51,550 nucleotides of DNA, taken from positions 1-51,550 of the forward strand of contig CAYVSP010000002.1 in NCBI GenBank assembly GCA_964453655.1, given 5' to 3'. Every line of letters starts with the position of its first letter. Positions within the stretch are counted from its first letter, which is position 1. The notes beneath the pieces are model-generated. The model was not told the DNA's origin and ran no database searches. It was given only the letters and a program-made list of their open reading frames with translations. Below, piece by piece: positions 7,978-14,903 of this stretch. Position numbers and translations under genes: made by a program. The stretch is from CAYVSP01 sp964453655 (GTDB lineage: Bacteria; Patescibacteriota; Saccharimonadia; Saccharimonadales; CAYVSP01).

Positions 7978-8367
7978 ATGCCGGAGTTGCCAGAAGAAAT
8001 TCGTAAGATTGGGTTTGATTTTGATTGGGACATCGAGAAGGTCTGGGCACTCGATTTACCCGTACAACAAGCCGAAAGAGCATTCTTGGAGTGGCACTTT
8101 GACGTTAAATTTTTGTGGGGCAAGCCAGAGGGCTATTATGATCTAACTCCGAAGCAAGTCTTAGACAATCTAGATGGATATCCTGAGGAGCGAGACAGGA
8201 TTACAGCCGCTGATTTGTCGTTTCCGATTGATTATATGTGGTGGAAAGGCAGACCTCTCATACTAGATGGGTTGCACAGGCTTATGAAGGCACACATAAA
8301 AAAAATAGACCCAATTTCTGTTCGCGAAGTCCCCGCTGAATTGAAAAATCAAATTTTAAAGGAGTAA
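7978..8367 (+). CDS. ParB/sulfiredoxin-fold-like protein with a MutM-like start
   Basis: 129 residues. The C-terminal part reads PLILDGLHRLMKAHIKKIDP followed by VREVP, which resembles the DG(H/N)HR core of the ParB/sulfiredoxin fold. Such proteins bind or hydrolyse nucleotides, but here only one motif is visible. The N-terminus begins MPELPEE, the same first six residues as the Fpg/MutM enzyme encoded one base downstream; that motif is catalytic in MutM and has no reason to be here. It is probably expressed from a leaderless mRNA and co-transcribed with mutM and holA. Confidence 0.6.
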   Translation: MPELPEEIRKIGFDFDWDIEKVWALDLPVQQAERAFLEWHFDVKFLWGKPEGYYDLTPKQVLDNLDGYPEERDRITAADLSFPIDYMWWKGRPLILDGLHRLMKAHIKKIDPISVREVPAELKNQILKE

Positions 8368-8368
8368 G

Positions 8369-9277
8369 ATGCCTGAACTACCAGAGGTTGAAACCGTTCG
8401 TAGAGGACTAAATGCTCTATTGCCTGGACTAAAAATTACAAATATAACACATGATTGGCCAAAGTCTTTTCCCAATGCACCGGAAGACGTGCAACAATTT
8501 TTGATTGGCGCCAGTGTCGTTAAAGTTGCCAGGCGCGCCAAAGTGCTACTAATAGAGCTGGATAGTAAGTATAGTCTGGTAATTCACCTGAAAATGACCG
8601 GACAACTAGTCTTTAGAAGCAACGACGATAGCGCTCGCTTCGGGGCGGGGCACCCAAACGACAGCTTAGTTGGCAAATTACCAGACAAGTCCACCCGCGC
8701 AATCTTCGACCTCATAGATGTGAAAGGTCTATCCTCTCACAAATCAGGGGCTAAGTTATTCTTTAATGACCAGCGGAAGTTCGGTTGGATTCGGTTAATT
8801 CCGACTGCTGAAGTACCACAAATTGACTTTATGAAGCGTCTAGGTCCTGAACCATTGAATGCAGATTTTACTCAGAAAAAGTTCCGGGAGCAATTGAGCA
8901 GACGAGCGAACACAAATATTAAGGCAGTCTTGCTCGACCAAAGCACGGTAGCCGGTGTTGGCAACATTTATGCGGATGAATCATTGTGGGGGGCTAAGAT
9001 TCACCCGGCCACTTTAGTCAAAAACCTATCTGTTATAAAGCTAAATCGGCTTTATGATTCACTCCGCGAAGTATTGCAGCTGTCGATTGATAAAGGCGGA
9101 TCAACCGATCGTAATTATGTGGATGCTGAGGGCAAAAAAGGCAGCTACTTAAGCTTTGCCAAGGTCTTTAGGCGTCAAGGGCAGCCTTGTCCACGCTGCG
9201 GTACAATCATTGAAAAGATACGAGTTGCTGGGAGGGGGACGCATCTTTGCCCATACTGTCAAAGGAAGCCAAAATGA
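8369..9277 (+). CDS. mutM: Formamidopyrimidine-DNA glycosylase
   Basis: 302 residues. The enzyme removes oxidised purines such as 8-oxoguanine and nicks the abasic site. The N-terminal MPELPEVET gives the catalytic proline P2 and E3. The helix-two-turn-helix region with GVGNIYADESLW and the C-terminal zinc finger (CPRC near residue 272 and CPYC near 293) are both intact. AAAGGAG precedes the start at four bases, and only one base separates it from the upstream stop. The 3' end overlaps holA by ATGA. It is slightly longer than the usual 270 residues because of insertions around residues 80-125. Confidence 0.96.
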   Translation: MPELPEVETVRRGLNALLPGLKITNITHDWPKSFPNAPEDVQQFLIGASVVKVARRAKVLLIELDSKYSLVIHLKMTGQLVFRSNDDSARFGAGHPNDSLVGKLPDKSTRAIFDLIDVKGLSSHKSGAKLFFNDQRKFGWIRLIPTAEVPQIDFMKRLGPEPLNADFTQKKFREQLSRRANTNIKAVLLDQSTVAGVGNIYADESLWGAKIHPATLVKNLSVIKLNRLYDSLREVLQLSIDKGGSTDRNYVDAEGKKGSYLSFAKVFRRQGQPCPRCGTIIEKIRVAGRGTHLCPYCQRKPK

Positions 9278-10194
9278 TTACGACGTTTACCGGGAGCAAT
9301 AGTTTTATGCTGAAGGCCGAATTGGATCGGCGCACTACTGAGTTTATAAAAGCAAATGGCGATATGTCGTTAGAAAGAGTAGATGGTGAAGAGGCGGAGT
9401 TTGTGCGAATTACTGAAGCATTGCAGAGCCTGCCATTCTTTGCTCCAAAAAAACTAGTCATACTGCGCAGTCCAGGCAGCAACAAAAAGTTTGCCGAAGA
9501 CTTTGAGCGAATAATACCGACTATTCCGGATACAACGGAAGTCGTAATCGTAGAGCCAAAAATGGATAAACGGACACAGTATTATAAAGCGCTCAAAGCC
9601 AAGACTGACTTCAAAGAATTTAATGAGCTAGATCAACGGCACCTTGCGAACTGGTTGACTGAAACGGCCAAGACAAAGAAGGGGAGTCTTAACTTTGGAG
9701 ATGCCAATTACCTTATTGAGCGGGCTGGAACCAACCAGCAGTTGCTCAATAACGAGCTGGACAAACTACTCAACTATGATTCCCAAATTACCCGTACGAC
9801 TATTGATTTACTGACTGAACGTTCGCCTCAAAGCACTGTTTTTGAACTGCTCGACGCTGCTTTTGCCGGTAAAACCAAGAGAGCGATTGATTTATATGAT
9901 GAACAAAGAAAACAGAAGGTGGAGCCACAACAAATCATAGCTATGCTGGCGTGGCAACTGCACACCCTAGCTCTCATAAAAGCTGCTGGCAGCAGAACAC
10001 CGGATCAAATTGCCAAAGAAGCCAAATTGAATCCGTTTGTAGTGCGCAAAAACCTGCCGCTAATTAAAAATATGACATTAGCAGAAATTAAAGAGCTTGT
10101 TGGCCGGGTGTTAGAGCTTGATATCAAGCTTAAAAGCCAAAGTATTGATGCCGACGATGCTTTGAGGCATCTGTTATTAACTATTTCTTCTTAG
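9274..10194 (+). CDS. holA: DNA polymerase III delta subunit
   Basis: 306 residues from the ATG at 9274, which overlaps the mutM stop as ATGA and is preceded by AAAGGAAG; an in-frame TTG nine codons upstream is unlikely. The subunit opens the sliding clamp within the clamp loader. The order fits HolA: an AAA+-like domain without a Walker A (TTFTGSNSFML, then LPFFAPKKLVILRSPG), then a helical lid and collar domain (WLTETAKTKKG, SPQSTVFELLDAAFAGKTKR, QQIIAMLAWQLHTLALIKA). The end overlaps rpsT on the opposite strand by 14 bases. Confidence 0.93.
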   Translation: MITTFTGSNSFMLKAELDRRTTEFIKANGDMSLERVDGEEAEFVRITEALQSLPFFAPKKLVILRSPGSNKKFAEDFERIIPTIPDTTEVVIVEPKMDKRTQYYKALKAKTDFKEFNELDQRHLANWLTETAKTKKGSLNFGDANYLIERAGTNQQLLNNELDKLLNYDSQITRTTIDLLTERSPQSTVFELLDAAFAGKTKRAIDLYDEQRKQKVEPQQIIAMLAWQLHTLALIKAAGSRTPDQIAKEAKLNPFVVRKNLPLIKNMTLAEIKELVGRVLELDIKLKSQSIDADDALRHLLLTISS

Positions 10195-10564
10195 GGGTCT
10201 TCTTTGCTGGGGTCTTTTTAGGAGTAGTCTTTTTGTTGGCTGATTTAGCGGGGGTTTTCTTGATAGTTGTTTTAGCCGCTGGCTTTTTGGCCGTTTTTTG
10301 GACTTTTACGCCGGCAGCTTTGGCGGCAGCAGCCAGTTGACGCTGTTTGCGCGCAACTTTATTCTTGTGCATGATGCCTTTTTTGCCAGCCTTACCTAGA
10401 GTACTTTGAGCCGCTGACTGAGCTTCGCTTACTTTTTTACCACTGGACACAGAAGTTTGAAACGTTTTTAAAGCGCTCTTAAGTTTTCGCTTAGTTTTAA
10501 CATTGCGAGCGGCCGCGCGCCGGGCAGTGCGAACTCGTTTTTTTGCTGATTTAATAATGGGCAT
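10181..10564 (-). CDS. rpsT: 30S ribosomal protein S20
   Basis: 127 residues. The first 85 are a typical bS20 (MPIIKSAKKRVRTARRAAAR, then KTFQTSVSSGKKVSEAQSA and MHKNKVARKQRQLAA), a helical bundle that binds 16S rRNA. The last 40 residues are a Lys/Ala/Thr/Pro tail of repeated KKTPAK-like units, about half as long again as the core; such a tail resembles those of other basic RNA-binding proteins. AAGAGGA lies upstream of the ATG. It is divergent from the DHH-like gene and convergent with holA. Confidence 0.95.
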   Translation of the reverse strand: MPIIKSAKKRVRTARRAAARNVKTKRKLKSALKTFQTSVSSGKKVSEAQSAAQSTLGKAGKKGIMHKNKVARKQRQLAAAAKAAGVKVQKTAKKPAAKTTIKKTPAKSANKKTTPKKTPAKKTPKKK

Positions 10565-10583
10565 CTATTGATGGTCCTCTTAA

Positions 10584-10598
10584 CGCTGATAGTCAGCG
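10584..10598. promoter_or_regulatory. Short hairpin in the rpsT leader
   Basis: CGCTGA, three-base loop, TCAGCG: a perfect 6-bp stem lying between the rpsT promoter and its ribosome binding site. It could serve in autoregulation by S20, but this is inference. Confidence 0.4.
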
Positions 10599-10602
10599 AC
10601 GA

Positions 10603-10631
10603 AGTATACAGAGGTGGGACTGATTTGTAAA
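10603..10631 (-). promoter_or_regulatory. rpsT promoter
   Basis: On the minus strand TTTACA (plus 10626-10631), a 17-nt spacer and TATACT (plus 10603-10608) give a near-consensus promoter about 40 bases before rpsT. Confidence 0.7.
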
Positions 10632-10663
10632 GGGGTAAGCACTCAAGAAGCTTATGCCTTTAC
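10627..10663. promoter_or_regulatory. Long hairpin between divergent genes
   Basis: The arms 10627-10640 and 10650-10663 pair over 14 positions with one mismatch and one G-T, around a nine-base loop. The left arm overlaps the -35 of rpsT. It may be an operator or a structured leader of the gene at 10720. Confidence 0.5.
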
Positions 10664-10719
10664 TTGGTGAGAGAAATATGATACGTTTATCTATGTAAAC
10701 TTATCAAAAATAAAAAACT

Positions 10720-12381
10720 ATGCCACCAGCCCAACCACAAGCCAAACAGCAGATTGCTGAGCGCTTAAAAACCGCCAACAACGTTCTTGTTAGTGTTAGC
10801 ACTAACCCTTCGGTTGACCAATTGGCAGCCGCGATTGGCTTTACGCTGCTACTCAATAAACTTGGCAAACACGGCACTGCCGTATTTAGTGGTACGGTGC
10901 CTAGTACGCTCGAGTTTCTAAGGCCGGAAGCAACCCTAGAGAAGAACACTGATAGCTTACGCGACTTTATTGTGGCGCTTGACAAGTCAAAAGCCGATAG
11001 GCTGCGTTATAAAGTGGAAGATAAGCTGGTTAAGATTTTTATCACGCCTTACCGTACTTCCATTAGTGAGAAAGACTTAGGTTTCAGTCAAGGCGACTTT
11101 AACGTTGATGTTGTCGTCGCACTTGGCGTAAAAGAACAAAAGGACTTAGATAGTGCAATTACGGCTCATGGTCGAATTTTGCATGATGCTGCCGTTATTT
11201 CCATTACTAATCAAGATAAGAGTAATTTAGGCACACTTAATTGGAGCGACCCTAACGCCAGCAGTCTCTGTGAACTATTAACATCACTCAGTGACTTGCT
11301 TGGTCCCAATCTGCTTGATGCCCAGATTGCTACGGCCTTTTTGACAGGTATCGTAGCTGAAACGGAGCGCTTCAGTAATGATAAGACAGCGCCGGCTACC
11401 ATGACTTTGGCAGCGCGCTTGATGAGCGCCGGGGCGAATCAGCAACTGATTGCCAGTAAACTGGAAGAGCCCAAACCGGCACCGCCGCCTCCACCTCCAC
11501 CTGCGCCAAAGTCCAAACCGGCGCCTATAACCCCAAGACCCGCCAGCACGCCTAAAGCAGAAACGCCACCACCAGCCAGCGACGGCGCTCTTAAAATTGA
11601 TCATGGCTCAAGTGCTACTAAGCCTGCTACGACTAAACCCGAGCAACCTGAAGCGAATGATCAGATTGACATTGATACCCAAGGTACTCTGCATCGGCTT
11701 GATTTAGAGCGCAAACGCCTGGAAGAAGAAGCCAAACAAAAACGGGCTGATGAATTAGGTAAGGAGTCTAGAATGATCCTTGAACCGCCAACACTTAAAA
11801 GCCGACTAACAGCTAACACTGAGCCGGAAGCCCTAGACCCTTCAAGCGATCCACTCAGCCAACCAGCCGCCCCCTCGCCACTGCTTAGCCATACTCCACC
11901 ACCACAACCAAGCCGCCCACCAGCTCCTTCATTGAGCCCAGCTTCACTTCCTACTCAAACTCCAACTGATCCAACTGCTAATTCCACGACTCCTGTGCCA
12001 GCGGCCAATCAGCCGGTACCCGATCCCAATCAGGCTCGTAGTGCGGTGGCCGAAGCATTACAGAGTACACCGGCTGGTTCTCGTCCGCTACCGCCAATCC
12101 AAGCGCTTAATGCCCACCCCATGGATATGGAAACTAAACCACCGGTTGAGCAATCGGCTCCGCCTCCACCGACATCACCTTCTACGCCAGCTCCCTCAGC
12201 CCCAACGGGTTTACCAGCAAATTTAGTACCGCCAAACCCACAAGCTACCAGTACAACTGATAGAAGCGGACAAGTTGCTCCACCTCCTCCGGTACCACCG
12301 CCAATGATGCCACCACCGTTTGGCAAGCCGCCAGACGATGTGGACGATGTCGCTGCCCAAGAACCACTAGCACCGCTATAA
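10720..12381 (+). CDS. DHH-like protein with long proline-rich tail
   Basis: 553 residues. The first 250 resemble the DHH/DHHA1 phosphoesterase fold: NNVLVSVSTNPSVDQLAAA matches the strand and loop that normally reads NPDxDA, and LTGIVAETERFSN matches the later DTG-like segment. The metal-binding aspartates and the DHH triad itself are missing, so it is probably not an active phosphodiesterase. Residues about 250-553 are a Pro/Ala/Ser-rich, disordered tail with a short charged helix near 325-350 (DLERKRLEEEAKQKRADEL). The role is unknown; a scaffold or nucleotide-binding role is possible. No Shine-Dalgarno is seen before the ATG. Confidence 0.65.
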   Translation: MPPAQPQAKQQIAERLKTANNVLVSVSTNPSVDQLAAAIGFTLLLNKLGKHGTAVFSGTVPSTLEFLRPEATLEKNTDSLRDFIVALDKSKADRLRYKVEDKLVKIFITPYRTSISEKDLGFSQGDFNVDVVVALGVKEQKDLDSAITAHGRILHDAAVISITNQDKSNLGTLNWSDPNASSLCELLTSLSDLLGPNLLDAQIATAFLTGIVAETERFSNDKTAPATMTLAARLMSAGANQQLIASKLEEPKPAPPPPPPPAPKSKPAPITPRPASTPKAETPPPASDGALKIDHGSSATKPATTKPEQPEANDQIDIDTQGTLHRLDLERKRLEEEAKQKRADELGKESRMILEPPTLKSRLTANTEPEALDPSSDPLSQPAAPSPLLSHTPPPQPSRPPAPSLSPASLPTQTPTDPTANSTTPVPAANQPVPDPNQARSAVAEALQSTPAGSRPLPPIQALNAHPMDMETKPPVEQSAPPPPTSPSTPAPSAPTGLPANLVPPNPQATSTTDRSGQVAPPPPVPPPMMPPPFGKPPDDVDDVAAQEPLAPL

Positions 12382-12400
12382 ACTGAAGCAGTAGTAAGAT

Positions 12401-12429
12401 TTGCAGTAACAGCCAAGCAGTGGTATAAT
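12401..12429 (+). promoter_or_regulatory. Promoter of the secreted protease, leaderless
   Basis: TTGCAG (12401-12406), 17-nt spacer, TATAAT (12424-12429). The ATG at 12437 follows after seven bases. Confidence 0.65.
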
Positions 12430-12436
12430 ATGATTA

Positions 12437-13435
12437 ATGGATAAAGCGCCTCTTCCTGGCCGTCATCGAATACTAAGGCCGCTATTTCTAGCGACGGCAT
12501 TTTTAACCCTATCAGAACAACTTGTAGCAGACAAAGTAGCTCAGCCAGACACTACTATAGAAGCAAACAGCCCAGAAATGGCCAAGACCTTGCACCGAAA
12601 TGCGACGGTGGATATTCGCGTAGATACTGGTGACCATGGCAAAGGAGGATGGCCGGCAGACATGCCATCTCCCACCCAGGATAATCTGGATTTTGCTTCA
12701 TCAGGACCAAATTGCACAGCGACCAATATAGGCGATGGCTGGTATGTGACTGCCAATCACTGTTTCGGTGCAGATATACGTGTTGGAAGTGGTAGCTATG
12801 ATGCCATTTTTGATTATGCGCCAATGGCTCGTTTTAACTACAGCGCCTGGCATGGTAAAGAAGGAAATGGAATAGGTTATATGGACAAAGCGGGCCAGGC
12901 TGATGGAATCATAATAGAGGGCACCGGCACACGCAACGATGTAGCCTTTTTGCATCTTAAGGGCGTAGAGAAAGGGCCTGGCGTTAAGATAAGTCCAGTC
13001 CCACCAAATATGAATGATCAATTTTTTATAACTGGTTACCCTCAGGCCGATAATTTTGAGCAAGACCAATTTCCGCTGCGCTACCTTGGTAATCTAATGG
13101 GCAGTGAATTTGATGATGTCTTCGGTCTTAATAGTGATCAAGCAATATTTTATGTGTTTGGTATTCCTGCCGGCACACCTAATGCTGCAGCAGCTTGTCA
13201 TCCGGGTATGAGCGGCAGCTCAGTTATTGACGCTAAAGGCAGCCTATATGGTGTGCTTTCCCGTTATGATGTGCCAGGCGGCTCCATGTGGAATGCGCTA
13301 CATAATCATTACGACATAATGCCAGATGTGAGTGGGCTTTGTTTGTTTTCTCCTGTAACTCCGGAGATGGCAGATACGTATCAGTCAAAATTAGGTCAAG
13401 CCCCTGATCCCAACACCCGAATAGGCATGAAGTAA
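12437..13435 (+). CDS. Secreted trypsin-like (S1-fold) serine protease
   Basis: 332 residues. A basic start (KAPLPGRHRILR) and a hydrophobic stretch (about 14-25) form a signal peptide or membrane anchor. The catalytic triad is readable: H108 in GWYVTANHCF, D168 in TRNDVAFLHL and S259 in CHPGMSGSSV, with the usual strand GVLSRYD after the serine. Paired cysteines near C93 and C109 could form a disulfide. Extracellular S1-fold proteases of this size degrade or process surface or host proteins; the target is unknown. The start lies seven bases after a -10 box. truB follows after three bases, so the two are probably co-transcribed. Confidence 0.85.
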   Translation: MDKAPLPGRHRILRPLFLATAFLTLSEQLVADKVAQPDTTIEANSPEMAKTLHRNATVDIRVDTGDHGKGGWPADMPSPTQDNLDFASSGPNCTATNIGDGWYVTANHCFGADIRVGSGSYDAIFDYAPMARFNYSAWHGKEGNGIGYMDKAGQADGIIIEGTGTRNDVAFLHLKGVEKGPGVKISPVPPNMNDQFFITGYPQADNFEQDQFPLRYLGNLMGSEFDDVFGLNSDQAIFYVFGIPAGTPNAAAACHPGMSGSSVIDAKGSLYGVLSRYDVPGGSMWNALHNHYDIMPDVSGLCLFSPVTPEMADTYQSKLGQAPDPNTRIGMK

Positions 13436-13438
13436 ATA

Positions 13439-14116
13439 GTGGACGGCTTGCTTCTGGTAGATAAGCCGTCTGGATGGACCTCCTTTGATGTAGTTGCTAA
13501 AGTGCGCAGTATTTTGAAGCAATCGGGGGTTCAAAAACCTAAAGTAGGGCATACAGGTACACTGGATCCGCTAGCAACCGGTTTATTGGTGCTCCTTGTG
13601 GGCGACTATACAAAGCGTGCTCAAGAGTTCTCTAAGCTCGATAAAACTTATGAGGTAACCATGAAAGTGGGCGAAACCAGCTCAACAGGCGACGGGGAAG
13701 GCGAAAAAACCAAAGCTTCTAGCTATAAACCATCAGAAAAAGAGCTTGAAGCGGTTATTAAGAGTTTTGAAGGTGAAATTATGCAAATTCCACCACAATA
13801 CTCAGCTATCAAAATAAATGGCCAGAGAGCCTATAAATTGGCTCGCAAAGGCCAAAAAGTCGAGCTTGAGCCACGTAAAGTGAAGATTTATCACCTAAAA
13901 TTACACGATTATACCTATCCAGAAGTAAAATTTATGGCCGAAGTCTCTTCAGGTACCTATATTCGTTCTCTTGTGGAAGATATTGGTACCAAATGTAAAA
14001 CAGGAGCCTATATAACAGCCCTTAGGCGAACAAAGGTTGGGAAGTTCTGGATAGAAGATGGAATAGATATTAACAACCTACAAAAAGAATATTTGAACAA
14101 AGTGTTGCAAATATAA
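13439..14116 (+). CDS. truB: tRNA pseudouridine-55 synthase
   Basis: 225 residues starting at GTG, three bases after the protease stop. It makes pseudouridine 55 in the T-loop of tRNAs. The family motifs are VDKPSGWTSFDVV, then VGHTGTLDPLATGLL with catalytic D43, then IPPQYSAIKINGQRAYKLAR and the SSGTYIRSLVEDIG segment. The C-terminal PUA-like domain of longer homologues is absent, which is common in short bacterial versions. Both alternative ATG codons lie far inside the conserved region, so the GTG is well supported. Confidence 0.94.
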   Translation: MDGLLLVDKPSGWTSFDVVAKVRSILKQSGVQKPKVGHTGTLDPLATGLLVLLVGDYTKRAQEFSKLDKTYEVTMKVGETSSTGDGEGEKTKASSYKPSEKELEAVIKSFEGEIMQIPPQYSAIKINGQRAYKLARKGQKVELEPRKVKIYHLKLHDYTYPEVKFMAEVSSGTYIRSLVEDIGTKCKTGAYITALRRTKVGKFWIEDGIDINNLQKEYLNKVLQI

Positions 14117-14133
14117 AAAGCTTATGCTATAAT
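14105..14133 (+). promoter_or_regulatory. Promoter of the 93-residue gene, leaderless
   Basis: TTGCAA (14105-14110), 17-nt spacer, TATAAT (14128-14133), then six bases to the ATG at 14140. It lies partly within the 3' end of truB. Confidence 0.65.
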
Positions 14134-14139
14134 AAGACT

Positions 14140-14421
14140 ATGGAATTAATAACAGACACACAAAAAACAGAAACAAACCAAACTCAGCTTAGTAAGCTTC
14201 AAGAAAAACTTATACGTCGGGCATATGGTCCTGATGGAAGGGCCGAAACAGCAGCTGCCCTCGATGAGCTTAAAGAAATAAGCAATCTTCACCCGATTCA
14301 CCCAGCTGACCGAGCAAGAGTGATGGCCGACCATCAAATTACTGCTGGCACTCCACAAGAGCAAACTACGCTACCTCAAGCTCAACCAGAATCTCCAGTA
14401 GTTACTACTAAGGCCGCTTAA
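14140..14421 (+). CDS. Small protein of unknown function
   Basis: 93 residues, hydrophilic, rich in Gln, Thr and Ala. A helical centre (KLQEKLIRRAYGPDGRAETA, then LDELKEISNLHP) is followed by a Pro/Gln/Thr tail (residues about 68-93) that is probably disordered. No family is recognised. The near-consensus promoter at exactly leaderless spacing is the best evidence that it is real. Confidence 0.6.
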   Translation: MELITDTQKTETNQTQLSKLQEKLIRRAYGPDGRAETAAALDELKEISNLHPIHPADRARVMADHQITAGTPQEQTTLPQAQPESPVVTTKAA

Positions 14422-14452
14422 AGTTAAACCTAATCCAGCTTGCTAAGGCTAC

Positions 14453-14481
14453 TTGCTTAACAGGGGCAAGTGTGTTAGAGT
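14453..14481 (+). promoter_or_regulatory. Possible rpsO promoter
   Basis: TTGCTT (14453-14458), 17-nt spacer, TAGAGT (14476-14481). The ATG at 14494 is 12 bases further, giving a very short leader. Confidence 0.4.
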
Positions 14482-14493
14482 ACTCGTTAGCAT

Positions 14494-14757
14494 ATGGCAA
14501 CTTCGGCAAAATCAACTAAAGCTGTTCCTAAAAAGACGGCCCCAGTAGATACTGGTAGCGCAAGCTATCAAATTACTCATTTGAGTGAACACATCAAAGA
14601 TTTGACCAAACACCTGAAAGCAAGCCCTAAAGATTTCGCTGCTAGACGAGGCTTACTGCAAATGGTTGGCCATCGCAAACGCCTGCTTAATTATTTAGCT
14701 CGCAAAGACAGCAAAGAATACTTGAGTCTCAAGAAAAAGCTCGGTATTCGCCGCTAG
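14494..14757 (+). CDS. rpsO: 30S ribosomal protein S15
   Basis: 87 residues. The uS15 core is clear: YQITHLSEHIKDLTKHLKA, then DFAARRGLLQMVGHRKRLLNYLARKD and YLSLKKKLGIRR. It binds the central domain of 16S rRNA. The first helix of most S15 proteins is replaced by a short Ala/Lys/Pro-rich leader (residues 2-20), so the N-terminus is unusual. It precedes pnp, the same neighbour as in many bacteria. Confidence 0.95.
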   Translation: MATSAKSTKAVPKKTAPVDTGSASYQITHLSEHIKDLTKHLKASPKDFAARRGLLQMVGHRKRLLNYLARKDSKEYLSLKKKLGIRR

Positions 14758-14903
14758 GCATTAGATATTGGACATTGGAGGCTTGATAAAGTATCCAAAA
14801 TCTAGGATCTAAAATTCTAGAAGAACATTAAACGATTCGGGAGTAGGACATTAGTCCGTGTGAACGTGCGGATTGAATCTTGCACCTGAACAGGAAGGAA
14901 AAT
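14758..14903 (+). promoter_or_regulatory. pnp leader region with small dyads
   Basis: 146 bases between rpsO and pnp. TCTAG and CTAGA (around 14801-14821) and GGACATTAGTCC (around 14848-14859) are short inverted repeats. PNPase mRNAs are autoregulated through leader hairpins in other bacteria; whether these dyads do so here is unproven. AGGAAGG at 14892-14898 is the pnp ribosome binding site. Confidence 0.35.

Noticed and set aside
12030..12500. 156-codon minus-strand Gly-rich ORF
   Set aside because: Antisense of the proline-rich tail (Pro codons read back as Gly), so it is a composition artefact.
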